From assembly GCA_028455995.1 (NCBI GenBank), contig JABELC010000001.1, positions 3,088,501-3,152,500 of the forward strand: 64,000 nt of DNA, written 5' to 3'. How positions within the stretch are numbered: position 1 is the first letter of the stretch; the number at the start of each line of letters is the position of its first letter. Source of the stretch: Scleromitrula shiraiana. Taxonomy: Eukaryota; Ascomycota; Leotiomycetes; Helotiales; Sclerotiniaceae. The notes below the pieces were generated by a model, which was not told where the DNA came from, made no database searches, and saw only the letters and a program-made list of their open reading frames with translations. The position numbers and the translations under genes were made by a program. Below, piece after piece: positions 23,113 to 34,925 of this stretch.

Positions 23113-24853
23113 CTACTTCTCCCCAACCTCCTTCCCTACCAAACCATCCTCAACCTCCAAAATCACCCCCTCATCCGCCTTCGCCTTCAAATCCTCCTCC
23201 CCCATCTCCCCAACCCACCCATTAGCCACCAAATACGTCCTAAACTTCTCATCCCTCACTGCCAAGTCCTCCCCCGTAATATCTTCCACAAAAAAATACG
23301 TAACCAATACACCGACCACACCACAAATAGCCGCAATAATAAACGTCCATTTCTTCCCCAAATGGAGTTGAATCGGCGTAAAAGCCTGCGTACCTACCGC
23401 CGCTCCTACTTTTCCCAACGCCGCTGATATCCCATAACATGTGCCTCGAACGGAGGTTGCGTAGCTCTCTGATGAGATCAGGCCTAACATGTCGCCTGGT
23501 CCCATGTTTCCTGAACTTTGCATCAACCCGTAGAAGACGACGAAGAGGGGGACGATCTTGGTGATCTTTTCGTATGAGAGTCCGATGATAAGTCCGAATA
23601 TTAGATAGCCGCTGAATCCTAACATCATGGTGTTCTTTCGTCCAATTCGATCGCATAGGAAGGCACCAAGGATAACACCCGGTAATGCGATTATTCCGAG
23701 CAACAAATTCCATTCTCCTGTTTTGAGGACGACGGTATCGGCAGTGGATGGTACAACCGAGGCGATGATGGTTCCGGAGAATACTCCGTTAGGGAAAGTG
23801 ACAAAATCATAGAGAAACCATGCTCCGCATGTTCCAATGAGTGATTTCCAGTAGTATCGAAGCACGAGACCATATGGTACATTGCGCTTAATAGCTCCTC
23901 GACGGTAGAGTGTACTGTTGATCATTTTGATACGGAAATAGAAGACGGATAGGGGAAGAAAACATCCAATTCCGAAGCATACGCGCCATACGGTGCTGTA
24001 GTGTTTGTAATCACATGCAGCTAATACGATGAGGAAGATTGAAACAGCTAATGGGCCACCACATGAGAGAGGAAGGTTCGTGACGAGAATGAATACTGGG
24101 CCGCGACTTTTGGGGATATGTTGATTTGCGGCTTCGGATGCTGAGGTGGACGATGCTGGGTATTCACCTGATACGGATGTTCGTAAGTTGAAAGATTGGA
24201 AGGTTCAATGCTGATAGACTTACCACCTACACCAAACCCGATAATACCACGAGCAACAGTTAACATCCAGAACATGCTAGGCACTAGTATTAGTAGGGTC
24301 TTGTAAACCATTGACTGGTAAGTTCTTACCCATTGATCGTAAATCCATTTGATGCTGTGGCCAAGATAGCACCGAAGACTAACACATATTAGCAGAATTT
24401 AGATCAAATGTTTAACGATTACATACCAATCATCAAAGTGGTCAGAATAATGGCAAACTTCCTTCCCAAGTAGTCGCAGGTAACTCCAACGGTTACTTGA
24501 CCGAAGACTTCTCCGACAAGTAGTGCATTTGAGACTTGTGTGCTCATAGACGCAGTATACTCTTTCGGATACTCTTTCTTAAGAAGAACATTTGTCATTG
24601 TCATGATGTTATTGAAGTAGCCATCTGAGATTAAGGCAGCACCCGAGGCAAACTAGAACAAAGTGAGTATGAGATCGGCGCAGCCGGTTTTGTTTGAAAA
24701 ACTTACGATGGTAAATTTGTCGGAAAGAGACTGTTTTGATGGCGCTACTACTATTTGTGAAGCATTTGAATCGTCATGATGATGCTCACTGGTATCTGAG
24801 ATGTTTTGGTCCGCAGGAGTTGCAACCCCAATGTCCATTTGCTTTTCGGCCAT
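23113..24853 (-). CDS. Git1-like MFS transporter (glycerophosphodiester/phospholipid)
   Basis: Five exons: 24853-24707, 24652-24427, 24378-24330, 24276-24224, 24167-23113, about 509 residues. All four introns (48-56 nt) are GT-AG with matching phases. It has the layout of the major facilitator superfamily with about twelve spans. Loop 2-3 has DYLGRKFA, the repeated motif in the second half is CDRIGRKNTM, and GFGVGGEYP marks span 4. The block YWKSLIGTCGAWFLYDFVTF is strongly typical of fungal Git1-like phosphate/glycerophosphodiester:proton symporters, so this is plasma-membrane uptake of glycerophosphoinositol, glycerophosphocholine or phosphate. Exact substrate cannot be told. A His/Asp-rich cytosolic N-terminus precedes span 1. 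The gene fires away from the large low-complexity gene at 27397. Confidence 0.88.
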
Positions 24854-27396
24854 TGTTACAAAACTACCCGAGCGACGATATGAACAATACCAACGGCTGC
24901 TACCCTAAGATAACTCGACGTATATTCCTACGTGCAATAGGTTGTGCAATCTCTCAAGTACAATAACACAAGCAAAGAAAGAATTCAAACACAGAAAGAA
25001 GATACCAGAACTAAATATATATAGAAATCCCCCACAACGATAAAAAGAACCTACAGCCATCCACTCACCTTATCTTACATCTATTCAAGAAGGTTAGATG
25101 TAACCTCAGAACCCAATCACATTCCCCGATTTCACAAACGTGCATGGTAGGCGATATTTCTCCACGTCCCACTTTTAGAAAAAATTACGGAAAACTTTGA
25201 GAGCGTACATAGATATGCGCGGTAAAGTGTAGAGAGATTGCCCACGTGTCACAGATATGGGAGATGATCTTTCAAATTGTAAATTTCGGGCGATTGTCTA
25301 GACTGGGTATAGATAATCATTCCCCGGAAAGCAGTAGAGTGTTTGCCCCGAGCTAATTTGTCGAGTTTGGTTGGCTCGTTGGCTGTTCTTATCAATTTTA
25401 TACGTCTGCTGTAGCATATTAGATTGTACTATTTGAACATGTTGAAGCCGGTGGACTGGTTCTTACAATAGAGGCGACAGGAAGCATGATTCCGGGTCTT
25501 GGAATATATCGGTAAACTAGTTCTTCGTCCCGTCCCGTGGTCAAAAAGCTTGAGTTATGCTGCCAAGCCGAGGTTCATCTTGGGCACTTAGTTACGTAAG
25601 ACATTAGATGACAACACCACAGTTCACTTCAAACAATTTTCAAGAACCACCAGGAAATGAAAAGTTGAAAGATGTCATCTCAATAACCATAATATCTTAT
25701 TCTTTTCCCTCCCTTCGCTTCGGTATCAAACATTATTGATCTGGCACTCTCCACTTATTCGACTAAGATATAAACACACCTACCATATACCAACCAGTCA
25801 CTTCTCGAACGGCCACGTACTCCCGAAGGTGGGATACTATCTAGTACTAAACTTCTCATCCTCCTCGACTTTGTAGTGGATATCAACATTCTCTAGCGAA
25901 CGGACTGGTTGTTGCCAACGTACATGTACAGTTTCCGGATAGAAGGATAGCACACCTCGGAAGAAAATTACCATTGTCTCTCTTCTGGGGATTCAATAGC
26001 ATGCGTGAAATCGAAAAGCCCAACACGAAAACTTTGTGATTTAGTTGTCATGAGTTTTTCAAAAGTCGAATGAGAGCATGATATCTGAAGGCTCAGCAGC
26101 ATGACCACCTTCATGGAAATAGTGATGCTGCTTCGTTCAAAGTTTCGGCGGCAAACTTGCAGTTGTGATCAACATCAGCACTGGAAGGCTTCAACCTGTC
26201 TTCCATGTTTAGTATATCACAACATAATAGATGTATTCGAAAAATGCCATGAGGTACTCATAGCGCATTTTCAAGAGTGAATCTTATCCTGTTGAAGATA
26301 AAATTGGGATCACATGATCCGAATGGAAAGCCAACGTCACTTTCAGCACCTCTCTACTCGAGGGGAATTCAGATGGTTTGATCTTGAGGAGTATTTCTTG
26401 AAGAAAAATATAAAGCATTTTGGGAACGATTTTCAGATATCTAAGCGGATAGTGAATATGGAATATCTTACAGCAATGGTCCAGATTTCTACTCTATACA
26501 ACTCTGTATGGTAGACATCGTCAGTTTCAAGCTGACCATTAGATTGTATGAATCTACTATCATAAAATCTAAACCCGCATAATTTGGCTGATCTTTTGGT
26601 GTTGACTGGTAGCATATATCTTCTCAAACGTAACTTTTACATTTCTACGAGAAAGGTCAGGTCAAAATCTACATAGGTAGTCAAGTTCTTCTTCCTGACT
26701 ATGTGATGTTCAAATGGTCAAATATCTTTTGATCGGCATGAACAGATCTAATTTCCGAATGTAAGTGAATTTCTTTTAAGTTGATGAATTAAATTTGGGA
26801 TATCAGAGGTCAGATGAGAGATCATCTCCCAATCAACTCTAAAACGGTTCCTATATCGGTACTGGTACCTCAATACCAGCTCACAACAACAAACATAACA
26901 AGCATAAGAAACTGAAGAATTCGCACGTGATATAAACAAACAAATATTTTGTTAAGTCTACTCTACTCTACTCTACTCTACTCTACTCTACTCTACTCTA
27001 CTCTACTCTACTCTACTCTACTCTACTCTATCCCACTCGATTACTTTTTGTATTTAGCTTCAGTACATTGCATGTACCTTTTGTAAACTACTTTGTAAGT
27101 TGTTTATTTTGGTACTTGCCTTCAAGTTCTCAAGAATCCTCTTACGGCTCCTAACCCGAATGACTTTCAACTTGAGATCAATCAACTTGCCACCAAGTTT
27201 CTGCTCTTGATGTTGTATATTTTCCAATAAAAAATGGCTCCCAGTATGAGACATCGTACAACAAAACAAAGTAAGTTTTGAAATCTGTTGTTGTCTTGTC
27301 TTATCTTGTCTCGTCGCTTCCTTTCTCATCTGTCTCTCAATTCTGACAACACAACAAACAAACCTTTCAAATAAATTGATATGGAAAGCTTACTCA
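24854..27396. other. 2.5-kb divergent intergenic region
   Basis: Upstream regions of the Git1-like gene (-) and the large low-complexity gene (+). No gene supported; open frames are at most about 90 codons and without motifs. A (CTCTA)n minisatellite lies 370 bp upstream of the + gene. Phosphate-responsive sites for the transporter may be present here, but I could not establish any. Confidence 0.55.
26957..27030. repeat. (CTCTA)n pentamer repeat, ~15 copies
   Basis: Uninterrupted pentamers ending in TCCCACTC. A long perfect pyrimidine-rich array in the promoter region of the low-complexity gene. Confidence 0.95.
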
Positions 27397-30300
27397 ATGA
27401 TAGACACTAGTAGAAGAACAGGAAATCCAAACAAATATAAATCACATCCCTCAGGTTACCAACACATACAAACAATATCATCCGAAACCATTGAAAAATA
27501 TACAGCATTGGATGAAGAGACCGAAAGAGAAGAAGAAGGAGAAGAAGCAGCAGACTTTGTAATAAAAGTATCAGTTCAGGGAGAAATACAGGATCAATTG
27601 GAATACGAATCACGATCATTACGATCAAACTCGCCTTACAACAAAGAAACTCACGATACAAATTCAACATCTCCTACCTTACATCAGACATTTGCAGAGG
27701 CTACAATGGCAACGCGTCCACGTACTAGACGCCGCAATAATTCCAAAGATGACGGTAATGATATGACATTATCAGGACCGATGAGTTTGGAATCTCTTGG
27801 ACCGTTCAAATATACATTCAAGAAAAAGAAAAACTCAAAATCTACAACGAAGTTCCCCTTGATTAGTTCAGGAGTAGGAGTAGGAGTAGGAGTAGGAGTA
27901 GGAGTAGGAGCAGATGTAGGTGTAGGTGTAGGTATAAGAGTTGCAGGAAGAAAAGGAGAAGGAGAAGAAACAGAAAGAGGAGAATTGGATTTGGACTCGG
28001 ATTTTGGTATTAATGATAATATGAAGAAAGATTTTGGTGGAAATGAAGAGAAGAGCACTAGTAGTGAAATCAGATTTGGATTTCCAAAAATGGGAGGAAC
28101 CTCATCGCCCACACTCAGAAGGTCACCCACCCAAACAAACACCCCACATCAATCCCAACTCTCAGAGCTCTCTCATCAAGAACAACATCAACATCAACAT
28201 CCTCCTCTTTTTTTCCACCATCCCCACGCATCATTATCTTCAGAATTCAATTTTTCATCAACTCCATCACAAATTACTCAATTATCTCAAGAAAATAATC
28301 AATCAAGATCAACTACTTCCCCTCAATCTTTTGAACCCCTTCAAAATGTGGTAAAGGACACAAATCTTCAAGATCGAGAGAAAGTTGGAGAAAATTCGAT
28401 TTATTCGTCTCAACTTGAACGACCAATATTCAATCAAACTATCACAACTCATCATATTGATCAGGTACAACTCGATCAATCAAATTTCAATTACTTTATT
28501 GATCATCCTCAATTCATTCAGCAATCAAAATTTTCATCTGTATCACATTCAACCAATAGCAATATCTCAGACTTCATACGACCTGTTGAAAGTGGTATCG
28601 ATCTTGCAACCTCTGCTGCAGCATCAATTGATTTTCTAGACAGCTACGATTCTGATTCCCAGTCAGTAAAAGATAGGAGCCAAGCTGCAATGGCTCGTCT
28701 GGTTGGTTCTACAGTGCATGAATTGACCTTGAATGACGGATTTGATTCTGTACAATGGGATCCTGATCTTCCTGCTCGTTCATCGGCAGATAACTCGCCT
28801 GAGCCTTTATCCGTTGAACCACAACCTGTAGCATACACTACGGTGGGTTCTCGTGTGAATCCGAATGTTCAGCCTCAAATAGCAGCGCCGAACAGGATTC
28901 AGCGAGAAGGATCTATTCGTAGGCCCCCACTGGATCACCCAATGCATAGCCGCCAATCAAACAACTACTACTCCCATCAACGTGGCCCACCACCTCCTCT
29001 GAGCATGCAAAATTCCATGCACTATGCTCAACAGCTCGGTCAGAGTGGTTCCTTCAATACCCCACCCTCATCAACTAGGGTTCGATCGGCTCGATCGGCA
29101 CAACGAGTGTCATTGACCCAGTCGGAACAAGAGACGCAAGCATTATTGAGGCTCCAAGGGATGGTTAACGCACGACCGAATGGGACCTTTCCTGTTTCAC
29201 CAACCCCGACATCCTCTAACCAACAAATGCTATCATTTTTGGGCGAAGATAAAGACATGGGCAGATGCAATGATATGGGGACGATTCAAGGCTTAGAAAA
29301 AATGCAGACATTGCAAAGACTTGCTAGATTCGAGAATCCCATGCAAGCATCGGCTCTACGTCGCTTGTCAGAATTCTCGACTCGAAATGCTGCTGAGAAT
29401 GCCGCTCATCATAATGCCCGTCTAGAGGATTTGGCCCTTCAATCTCTTCTACTTGATCAGAAAGATAAACTTTTATCGGAAGATATAAAAAGTGCCAAGG
29501 ATGGAGAACTTGATCGTGCATATACATTCCCTCCACCAGGTCTTTCAGCTACCACATGCAATCCTCTCTATGGTGCTTACGGTGCAACAAATGGCCAAAC
29601 CAAAGAAACCACTTCCATTCGTATACAGCTTGGTCATCCCCAACCACTTACGGCTGGTCCTCCTGGACAACGTTCTCATGGTGTTACCAAACAGAATGTG
29701 ACCTACAGCGAAGATGCGTGGACTTCTGATCATGCTACCCAGTACAATACACATGGAAGTACAAACCCTACCTCGCCTTGGCAGGCATCAAAAGCACTCA
29801 AAGAGTATATCACACAGCCTCAAGTTCCAATTTTAGCTCCGGTTCTACTTCCAACTAAACCGATTTCTGCATTAGCGACTGATTCAATCCCCAGGAGTGA
29901 AGCTATGCAATATTATCCTAATGGATTTCCGAGCGATATGAATGGACGTTGGCAGTATACTCGTTTATCATATGATATCCAAAAGGAAATGGGACAAATT
30001 AAAGCTGAAGAGTATGCGGAAAAGACTCGGGAACAAAAGCAAAAAGATATGGATGACTGGTTCTATTCCGGCCAGAAACGTTGGAATATGACAACTGAAG
30101 ATCATCTCAAGGAAATAGAGAACCGTGTGAATCCTTTCGGGCCGATCGGACCACCATCAAAGAAACTCCCACCTTCGGACAATAGACCTCTCGCAGGCAT
30201 CACCATCGAAGAAATGAACAAAAAGACGATTCCGGAAGTCATTGCTCCCATGCTCGATGCCACTTTTGGTCGTTTGCTTGCTCTGGCCGCCGAATCAGTA

Positions 30301-30444
30301 GATCCAAATTTAACTCACCACACCAATCAATACGTTAAGAGTCCAGATTGTTATATTGACTCGAGCACGAGGGGTAACGATTCTTACTTTGGCAAAGATT
30401 GGAGTATACCAACAAATTTCAACACATGTCAATCACGCTACTAG
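27397..30444 (+). CDS. Large low-complexity fungal protein, function unknown
   Basis: One uninterrupted frame; the first ATG is at 27397, giving 1015 residues (MIDTSRRTGN start). A second candidate start is the ATG at 27706 (MATRPRTRRR). The first third is acidic, then Ser/Gln/Asn-rich, with an unusual run of Gly-Val pairs at about 160-180 coded by GGAGTA repeats. The second half is more ordered. A region at about 430-455 has MARLVGSTVHELTLNDG, helical stretches lie around 620-700 (LEKMQTLQRLARF, LEDLALQSLLLDQKDKL), LTAGPPGQR is near 750, and YYPNGFPSDMNGRW near 838. A charged helix (KAEEYAEKTREQKQKDMDDW) follows near 870. I recall LTAGPPGQR and YYPNG-type motifs in other uncharacterised ascomycete proteins, but can name no function. 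Confidence 0.85.
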   Translation: MIDTSRRTGNPNKYKSHPSGYQHIQTISSETIEKYTALDEETEREEEGEEAADFVIKVSVQGEIQDQLEYESRSLRSNSPYNKETHDTNSTSPTLHQTFAEATMATRPRTRRRNNSKDDGNDMTLSGPMSLESLGPFKYTFKKKKNSKSTTKFPLISSGVGVGVGVGVGVGADVGVGVGIRVAGRKGEGEETERGELDLDSDFGINDNMKKDFGGNEEKSTSSEIRFGFPKMGGTSSPTLRRSPTQTNTPHQSQLSELSHQEQHQHQHPPLFFHHPHASLSSEFNFSSTPSQITQLSQENNQSRSTTSPQSFEPLQNVVKDTNLQDREKVGENSIYSSQLERPIFNQTITTHHIDQVQLDQSNFNYFIDHPQFIQQSKFSSVSHSTNSNISDFIRPVESGIDLATSAAASIDFLDSYDSDSQSVKDRSQAAMARLVGSTVHELTLNDGFDSVQWDPDLPARSSADNSPEPLSVEPQPVAYTTVGSRVNPNVQPQIAAPNRIQREGSIRRPPLDHPMHSRQSNNYYSHQRGPPPPLSMQNSMHYAQQLGQSGSFNTPPSSTRVRSARSAQRVSLTQSEQETQALLRLQGMVNARPNGTFPVSPTPTSSNQQMLSFLGEDKDMGRCNDMGTIQGLEKMQTLQRLARFENPMQASALRRLSEFSTRNAAENAAHHNARLEDLALQSLLLDQKDKLLSEDIKSAKDGELDRAYTFPPPGLSATTCNPLYGAYGATNGQTKETTSIRIQLGHPQPLTAGPPGQRSHGVTKQNVTYSEDAWTSDHATQYNTHGSTNPTSPWQASKALKEYITQPQVPILAPVLLPTKPISALATDSIPRSEAMQYYPNGFPSDMNGRWQYTRLSYDIQKEMGQIKAEEYAEKTREQKQKDMDDWFYSGQKRWNMTTEDHLKEIENRVNPFGPIGPPSKKLPPSDNRPLAGITIEEMNKKTIPEVIAPMLDATFGRLLALAAESVDPNLTHHTNQYVKSPDCYIDSSTRGNDSYFGKDWSIPTNFNTCQSRY
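27871..27935. repeat. Coding (GGAGTA)n microsatellite
   Basis: About ten GGAGTA/GGTGTA hexamers in frame encode the Gly-Val run of the low-complexity protein. Confidence 0.95.
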
Positions 30445-31441
30445 ACCTGCTCCATTCTTCTCCGATTATTACCGTTGAAAACTGGCCAATCAGATCTTTA
30501 GACGAAAATATATCATCGACATTCTACCTCGAACCACTCTATGTTGTTTCATTGTTAAATCTTCTCCAACAAGAGAGACATTCCCAGAACTTTCTTTCAT
30601 ACCATTGGTCTACGACTTGCGAGGGCGAGATGCTTCTTTCGCGCTGTATCTTGCTGCGGATAGCACGGTTGCTTTTCCGTTTTTGGCCCTCTTTCGATTT
30701 CGATTTTTTTTTTAGAAAAACAAGCAAAAAACAAGGACAAAAAGACATTGTACAGGTGTAGGAATACAGATTTTGCGAGGTATCAGGATCTCGGGTATCA
30801 TGGACTACCTATTCTTTTCTTACTCAGTTTCAAGCTTCGTTGTTCATGCTGCACTGTTAGCAGAAACGAAGGTCAGGAAAAGCCTCAGAGTGGGTTCCAA
30901 AAGATGGTAATATTTGTTGTTGGTTGATAATGGTCATATGGATATGGCTGGCTAGCTAGATTTTGCTTGAAGATGAGCGCGGATACTTTGCATTGAGTTG
31001 ATTTTCACATGGCAAGTGTCACCAAACTATAGGGATGGAGATAAGCATGCACTACTTTATTAGCGCTTTTTATAGCATTTATTTCACTTAGCTTTGCACC
31101 TTCTTGAAAGATATTATGCTGTATTCACTAGTTAGTTATTTGCTGGTAGGTAGCTGAGTGAACATAGCTGGGTAACGAAATTCTCTACCTATTTGTTCCT
31201 CCTTTATTGTAATTTCGCTACTCTGACTATTTCGTTTCTTGTCTTGAGATGGGATGATCAACGAATGAGATATACGGGTTTTGTCTTACCGACGGCATTC
31301 TAATGATGGATATAATCATAGAGTATGGCATGTGAGTGACTGAGAAGTAGAAAAAAAGACGATAATTTTGATTTATACAGAATACTCATACTCATACAAT
31401 GCAGCCCTCAAACGAACGCGCCATACTCTTCCATCCCCACC
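30445..31441. other. Intergenic spacer between convergent genes
   Basis: 3' flanks of the low-complexity gene (+) and the RBM5/10-like gene (-). AT-rich, no supported gene. Confidence 0.6.
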
Positions 31442-33985
31442 TTAACCCAAACTATCAAACCTCTCCTTCGCCCTCTCCTTCGTCCTCCCCACAAAATCCT
31501 GATACCCACCCTTCGTCTGTCTCTCCGCCTCCCTCACCGCATCCCCCACCTTCCCCCCCTGCGCACCCAACCCCACACCCTGCGTATACAACTCCGTCTG
31601 AATAGCCTCCGTTCTGCCCGTTCCCTGTGCTCCCAAACCTTCTCCTGCATTCCACCCCATTTTTCCTAATAGAGCCGCACCTTTCGATTGTGCTGGCGCG
31701 GGTTCCTCTTCATTTTCTTCTTTTCGAGAAGGCGTATTGGATGTGGATGCGTCTTTGTTTTTGCCGTGTTGAGCGGCGGGTTGTTTAGGTTGGTTGAAAG
31801 CTTGACGACGTTCTTTGGCTCGGTCCCTGTAGGCTGAATTATCTGACGCGGATGAATCGTTGCGGGTAGATTTTTTGAGTTTCGCTAGGGCTTTGGAAAC
31901 AAGATCTTCGTTTTTCATGTTATCCCGATGGAGTTGACTGATTCTTTCGTGCTTGTTGACTTCGGGTACGCTTTTAAATTGGCGGGAGCAGAGCAGACAA
32001 CATTTTCGATCAAGGTCTGCAAATGATTGACTTGGTGGTGCATCTGTGCTAGGTTCCGACGTTGATTTGGTAGTTGAGGACCCAGCTGACTCCGGAGCAT
32101 TTTCTTCAAATTCTTTTGCTGGCAGACCATGTAGCTCGGCATGTCTGTTAGTCCAGAATTGGAGATGAGGGGCAACGACTTTTTTAGTGCTGCTTGTCGT
32201 TTCCTTTTCGATCTTTCTCTTCTTAGTTCGAGATTCCCCGTCTTTCCCACTCACGAGTCCTTCGTTAGCCGCTGCAGCAGCTAGCCTCGCTTGCTCGATT
32301 TCGTTGCTTTTGGTCCATACTTCAGGAAGAATGGTAGAAAATTCGCTAGCATAGGCCGCTTCATCCCAGTACATTAATTTAACTGCGGAGTTAGATAGAG
32401 GGCTGAATGTGAACCGGGCGGATTCCTCATCCAGAAGCTGAAGGACAGGTACAAAAACACCTGCGTGTATGTACGATACTACAACCGGCTTGGAAGAAAT
32501 TGTGAATTTTTCCGCGGCTTTATACTTTGCTAAAGCATTCTGCGCATCTTCAACTGTAGCAAATTCGGCAAACCCATATCTCCAGCTGTCGTTTGTTTTG
32601 CGATCTCGGACCAACAAAACTCGTTGAAGAGATCCTTCTCGTGCTCCAAGAGAGGCATCATTCGAGGTGGAGGAAATCTTAGTCTTCTTTGCAGCCTGGC
32701 CATTTGCTGATGTGGTCGCTTTGGTCTTGTAAAGCTTACACACTCCTTTGGCCAGGAGTTCTTCCGTCACACCAGGTTCAAGGCCCCGAAGCAACAAGAA
32801 TTGCGAGGCTGTTTCGTCTGGAGATGCATCGCTATCTCCAGTTGTAGCGAATCCAGAAAAGCTAGACATTCCCTGCGACACAAAGACACCATGGGCCGTT
32901 GGCCCTAGAAAAATTAGCAATTCGAACCGCAAAAATGATCAAGATATAACATACGGGTTCTCGGCGCATTGCACCTGAAACATAATGTTCTGTATGAGAA
33001 ATTCATCTTCGAGCACTAAAAAATCGATCAGCTGTGAATCTTTTGCTTTCCAAAACCTAACATACAACATCACATTTCCAATCATCCTCATTCTTGCCCA
33101 TTCGGTGCTCCTGCTCACTTTTCTCCCTACTATAAGCCACCCTGACTTTCGTTGGCTCTGCCTGTGAAGGCCCATAGAACGAGACGGATGGGTAAAATTG
33201 TTCAAGAAATTGTCGTGCATCAGACAGATTATAGAACTGAGCAAATGCGAACTGACGAGATTGGCCTATCAATCAAATGGATCAGTAAAATCCTCCTTCG
33301 TGGAATAATGACCGTACCAGTTTTCTTCTCCTTGATCAACCTAATCTCTTCTATTCCCTCAACTTTTAATCTGTTGTGAAGTTCATTTGATATCTGTAAC
33401 TCAAAACAATGGCCAGGATGGCCCATCGCTATGCTTAGCCAGAATTCCAAAGTTTATTCGAACTGACACTTAGGCTAAAGGTAGATTCTCATGTGTAGTA
33501 TATAGAGGAATGGGGCGGCCAACGTCTTCCTGTGTCATTTCCAAAGGCAATCCCTCGAAAATCACTGTTCGATTTGGTGGTGCGCCAAAATATGGTGAGC
33601 GACTGCGACTGCGGCTTCGGTATCCTTCGCGATCGCGGTCTGTGTAACGTCCTCTATTCTCTCGACGAGGGGATCTGGATCTTGACCTATTATAGTCGCG
33701 TTCATATCTCTGATCATATCGATCATAATCTTCTCGATAGGATCGGTGGGAATATGCTGCGTCGTGGTTCCTGCCATTCGTACCTCGAGGTGGGCTCCTG
33801 GAATTATCTTAAGACAGTGATGATCAGCACAAATCCATGGGAAGCTTCATTTTCAACTATCGATTACCCTTCCGCGAATTATGGGATTCATATTCAGGTG
33901 ATCTCCGACGTCGGGAATCGCTCGAATAATGTTGATCGTCGTACATATCGCCCTCTGGAGCTGGTCTATAAGGCCTAGAAGTCAT
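31442..33985 (-). CDS. RBM5/RBM10-like splicing factor (RS, RRM, RanBP2 zinc finger, RRM, G-patch)
   Basis: Six exons: 33985-33868, 33807-33524, 33393-33318, 33265-33066, 33015-32955, 32904-31442, about 733 residues. Domains in order: an Arg/Ser-rich N-terminus to about 115 (SRSRSRSPY); RRM1 from TVIFEGLP at about 118 to KVRVAYSRE near 205; a RanBP2-type zinc finger at 222-246 assembled across two short introns (WKCDVC, then N, then CFRC); RRM2 at about 281-394 (FLLLRGL, RYGFAEFA); a C2H2-like finger at 548-573 (CCLLC...H...H); and a G-patch at about 654-697 (LLGKMGWNAGEGLGAQG). This is the architecture of the nuclear RBM5/6/10 family that acts in early spliceosome assembly and splice-site choice. 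Intron 2 has a weak GTTGGC donor. It shares a 300-bp promoter region with the MoaE homologue. Confidence 0.9.
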
Positions 33986-34285
33986 GGTCTTTTCTTCTAA
34001 TTTGTTTGACCATAGAGATGTAACAAGAGTATTTGAGATTGAAATTTAGATTGTCAATTCAGTAACGTTGATTATCAGAACTATGTGAGATAAATTCAAG
34101 GGTCACTGGAAGGCTCTGTTCGTTTGCTTCATTGTTATATTGTTATTGATAAAGGTTGAATTGGCTTTCGAAAGTAAGATTCACGAGCCACAAACGATTA
34201 CATAACACAGAACCCCTCCTTACGCCACATTTGTTTTCCTTGCTCTGGAGACTTATATCACATTTCTTCCTCCTCCTTAAAAAAC
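33986..34285. promoter_or_regulatory. Shared 300-bp divergent promoter
   Basis: The RBM5/10-like gene starts at 33985 (-) and the molybdopterin synthase gene at 34286 (+), so both promoters and leaders lie in 300 bp. The sequence is AT-rich. CT-rich tracts (TTCTTCCTCCTCC at about 34264-34276) lie just before the + start, as expected for fungal start regions. No specific factor site was identified. Confidence 0.6.
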
Positions 34286-34925
34286 ATGGCGAAGGAAATA
34301 TCCCAAGAAAATTGCTATGTAGCATTGACTCATGATTACCTTGATGTCAAGGATGTGATGAATAAAGTTCGAAGTCCTAAAGCTGGAGCCATCGTTATGT
34401 TCGCAGGTAGGTACCTCCCCACTATAGCCATGCAGTTTCACTCAACATGTGATAGGTACCACAAGAGACAATTTTGATGGCAAGCCTGTTAAGGAACTTC
34501 AATATACGTCGTATGAGCCACGTGCGCTACAAACTATGATTGATATATGTAAAGAAATTCTTCAAAAGCATTCTTTAACATCTATTGCTATGATTCATCG
34601 ATTGGGAGTTGTACCAATTGGCGAAGAGAGCATCTTGATTGCGGTATCATCGCCTCATCGACAGGAAGCATGGAGGGCAGGCGAAGAAGCGTTAGAAGCA
34701 TGCAAAGCAAAGGTGGAGGTATGGAAAAAGGAAGAATTTGGTGGCGAGGAAGGAGGTATTTGGAGAGCGAATCGCGATGGCGCAACGGGGGTGCAGATTG
34801 ACAAAGATCAAGAAGCAGAAAATTCCCAGCCAAAGATGGGCCCTCATGGGCCGATATTGCGGCCAAAAAGGCCAGGAGAGCGTGGGCATGGGCCGGTAGT
34901 GAGGAATCATAAGCTTGGTTCTTAA
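34286..34925 (+). CDS. cnxH: Molybdopterin synthase catalytic (large) subunit
   Basis: Two exons, 34286-34406 and 34456-34925, separated by a 49-nt GT-AG intron, about 196 residues. MoaE/MOCS2B signatures are present: GAIVMFAG at 34-41, TTRDNFDGK across the junction, LQYTSYEPRAL, HRLGVVPIGEESILIAVSS, and the conserved KVEVWKKEEF at about 130-139 that carries the active-site Lys. With the small thiocarboxylated subunit (not in this window) it converts cyclic pyranopterin monophosphate to molybdopterin in the cytosol, which nitrate reductase needs. The C-terminal 45 residues after IWRANRD are a Gly/Pro/Lys-rich extension (MGPHGPILRPKRPGERGHG) beyond the bacterial enzyme length. In Aspergillus the homologue is CnxH. 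Confidence 0.93.
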
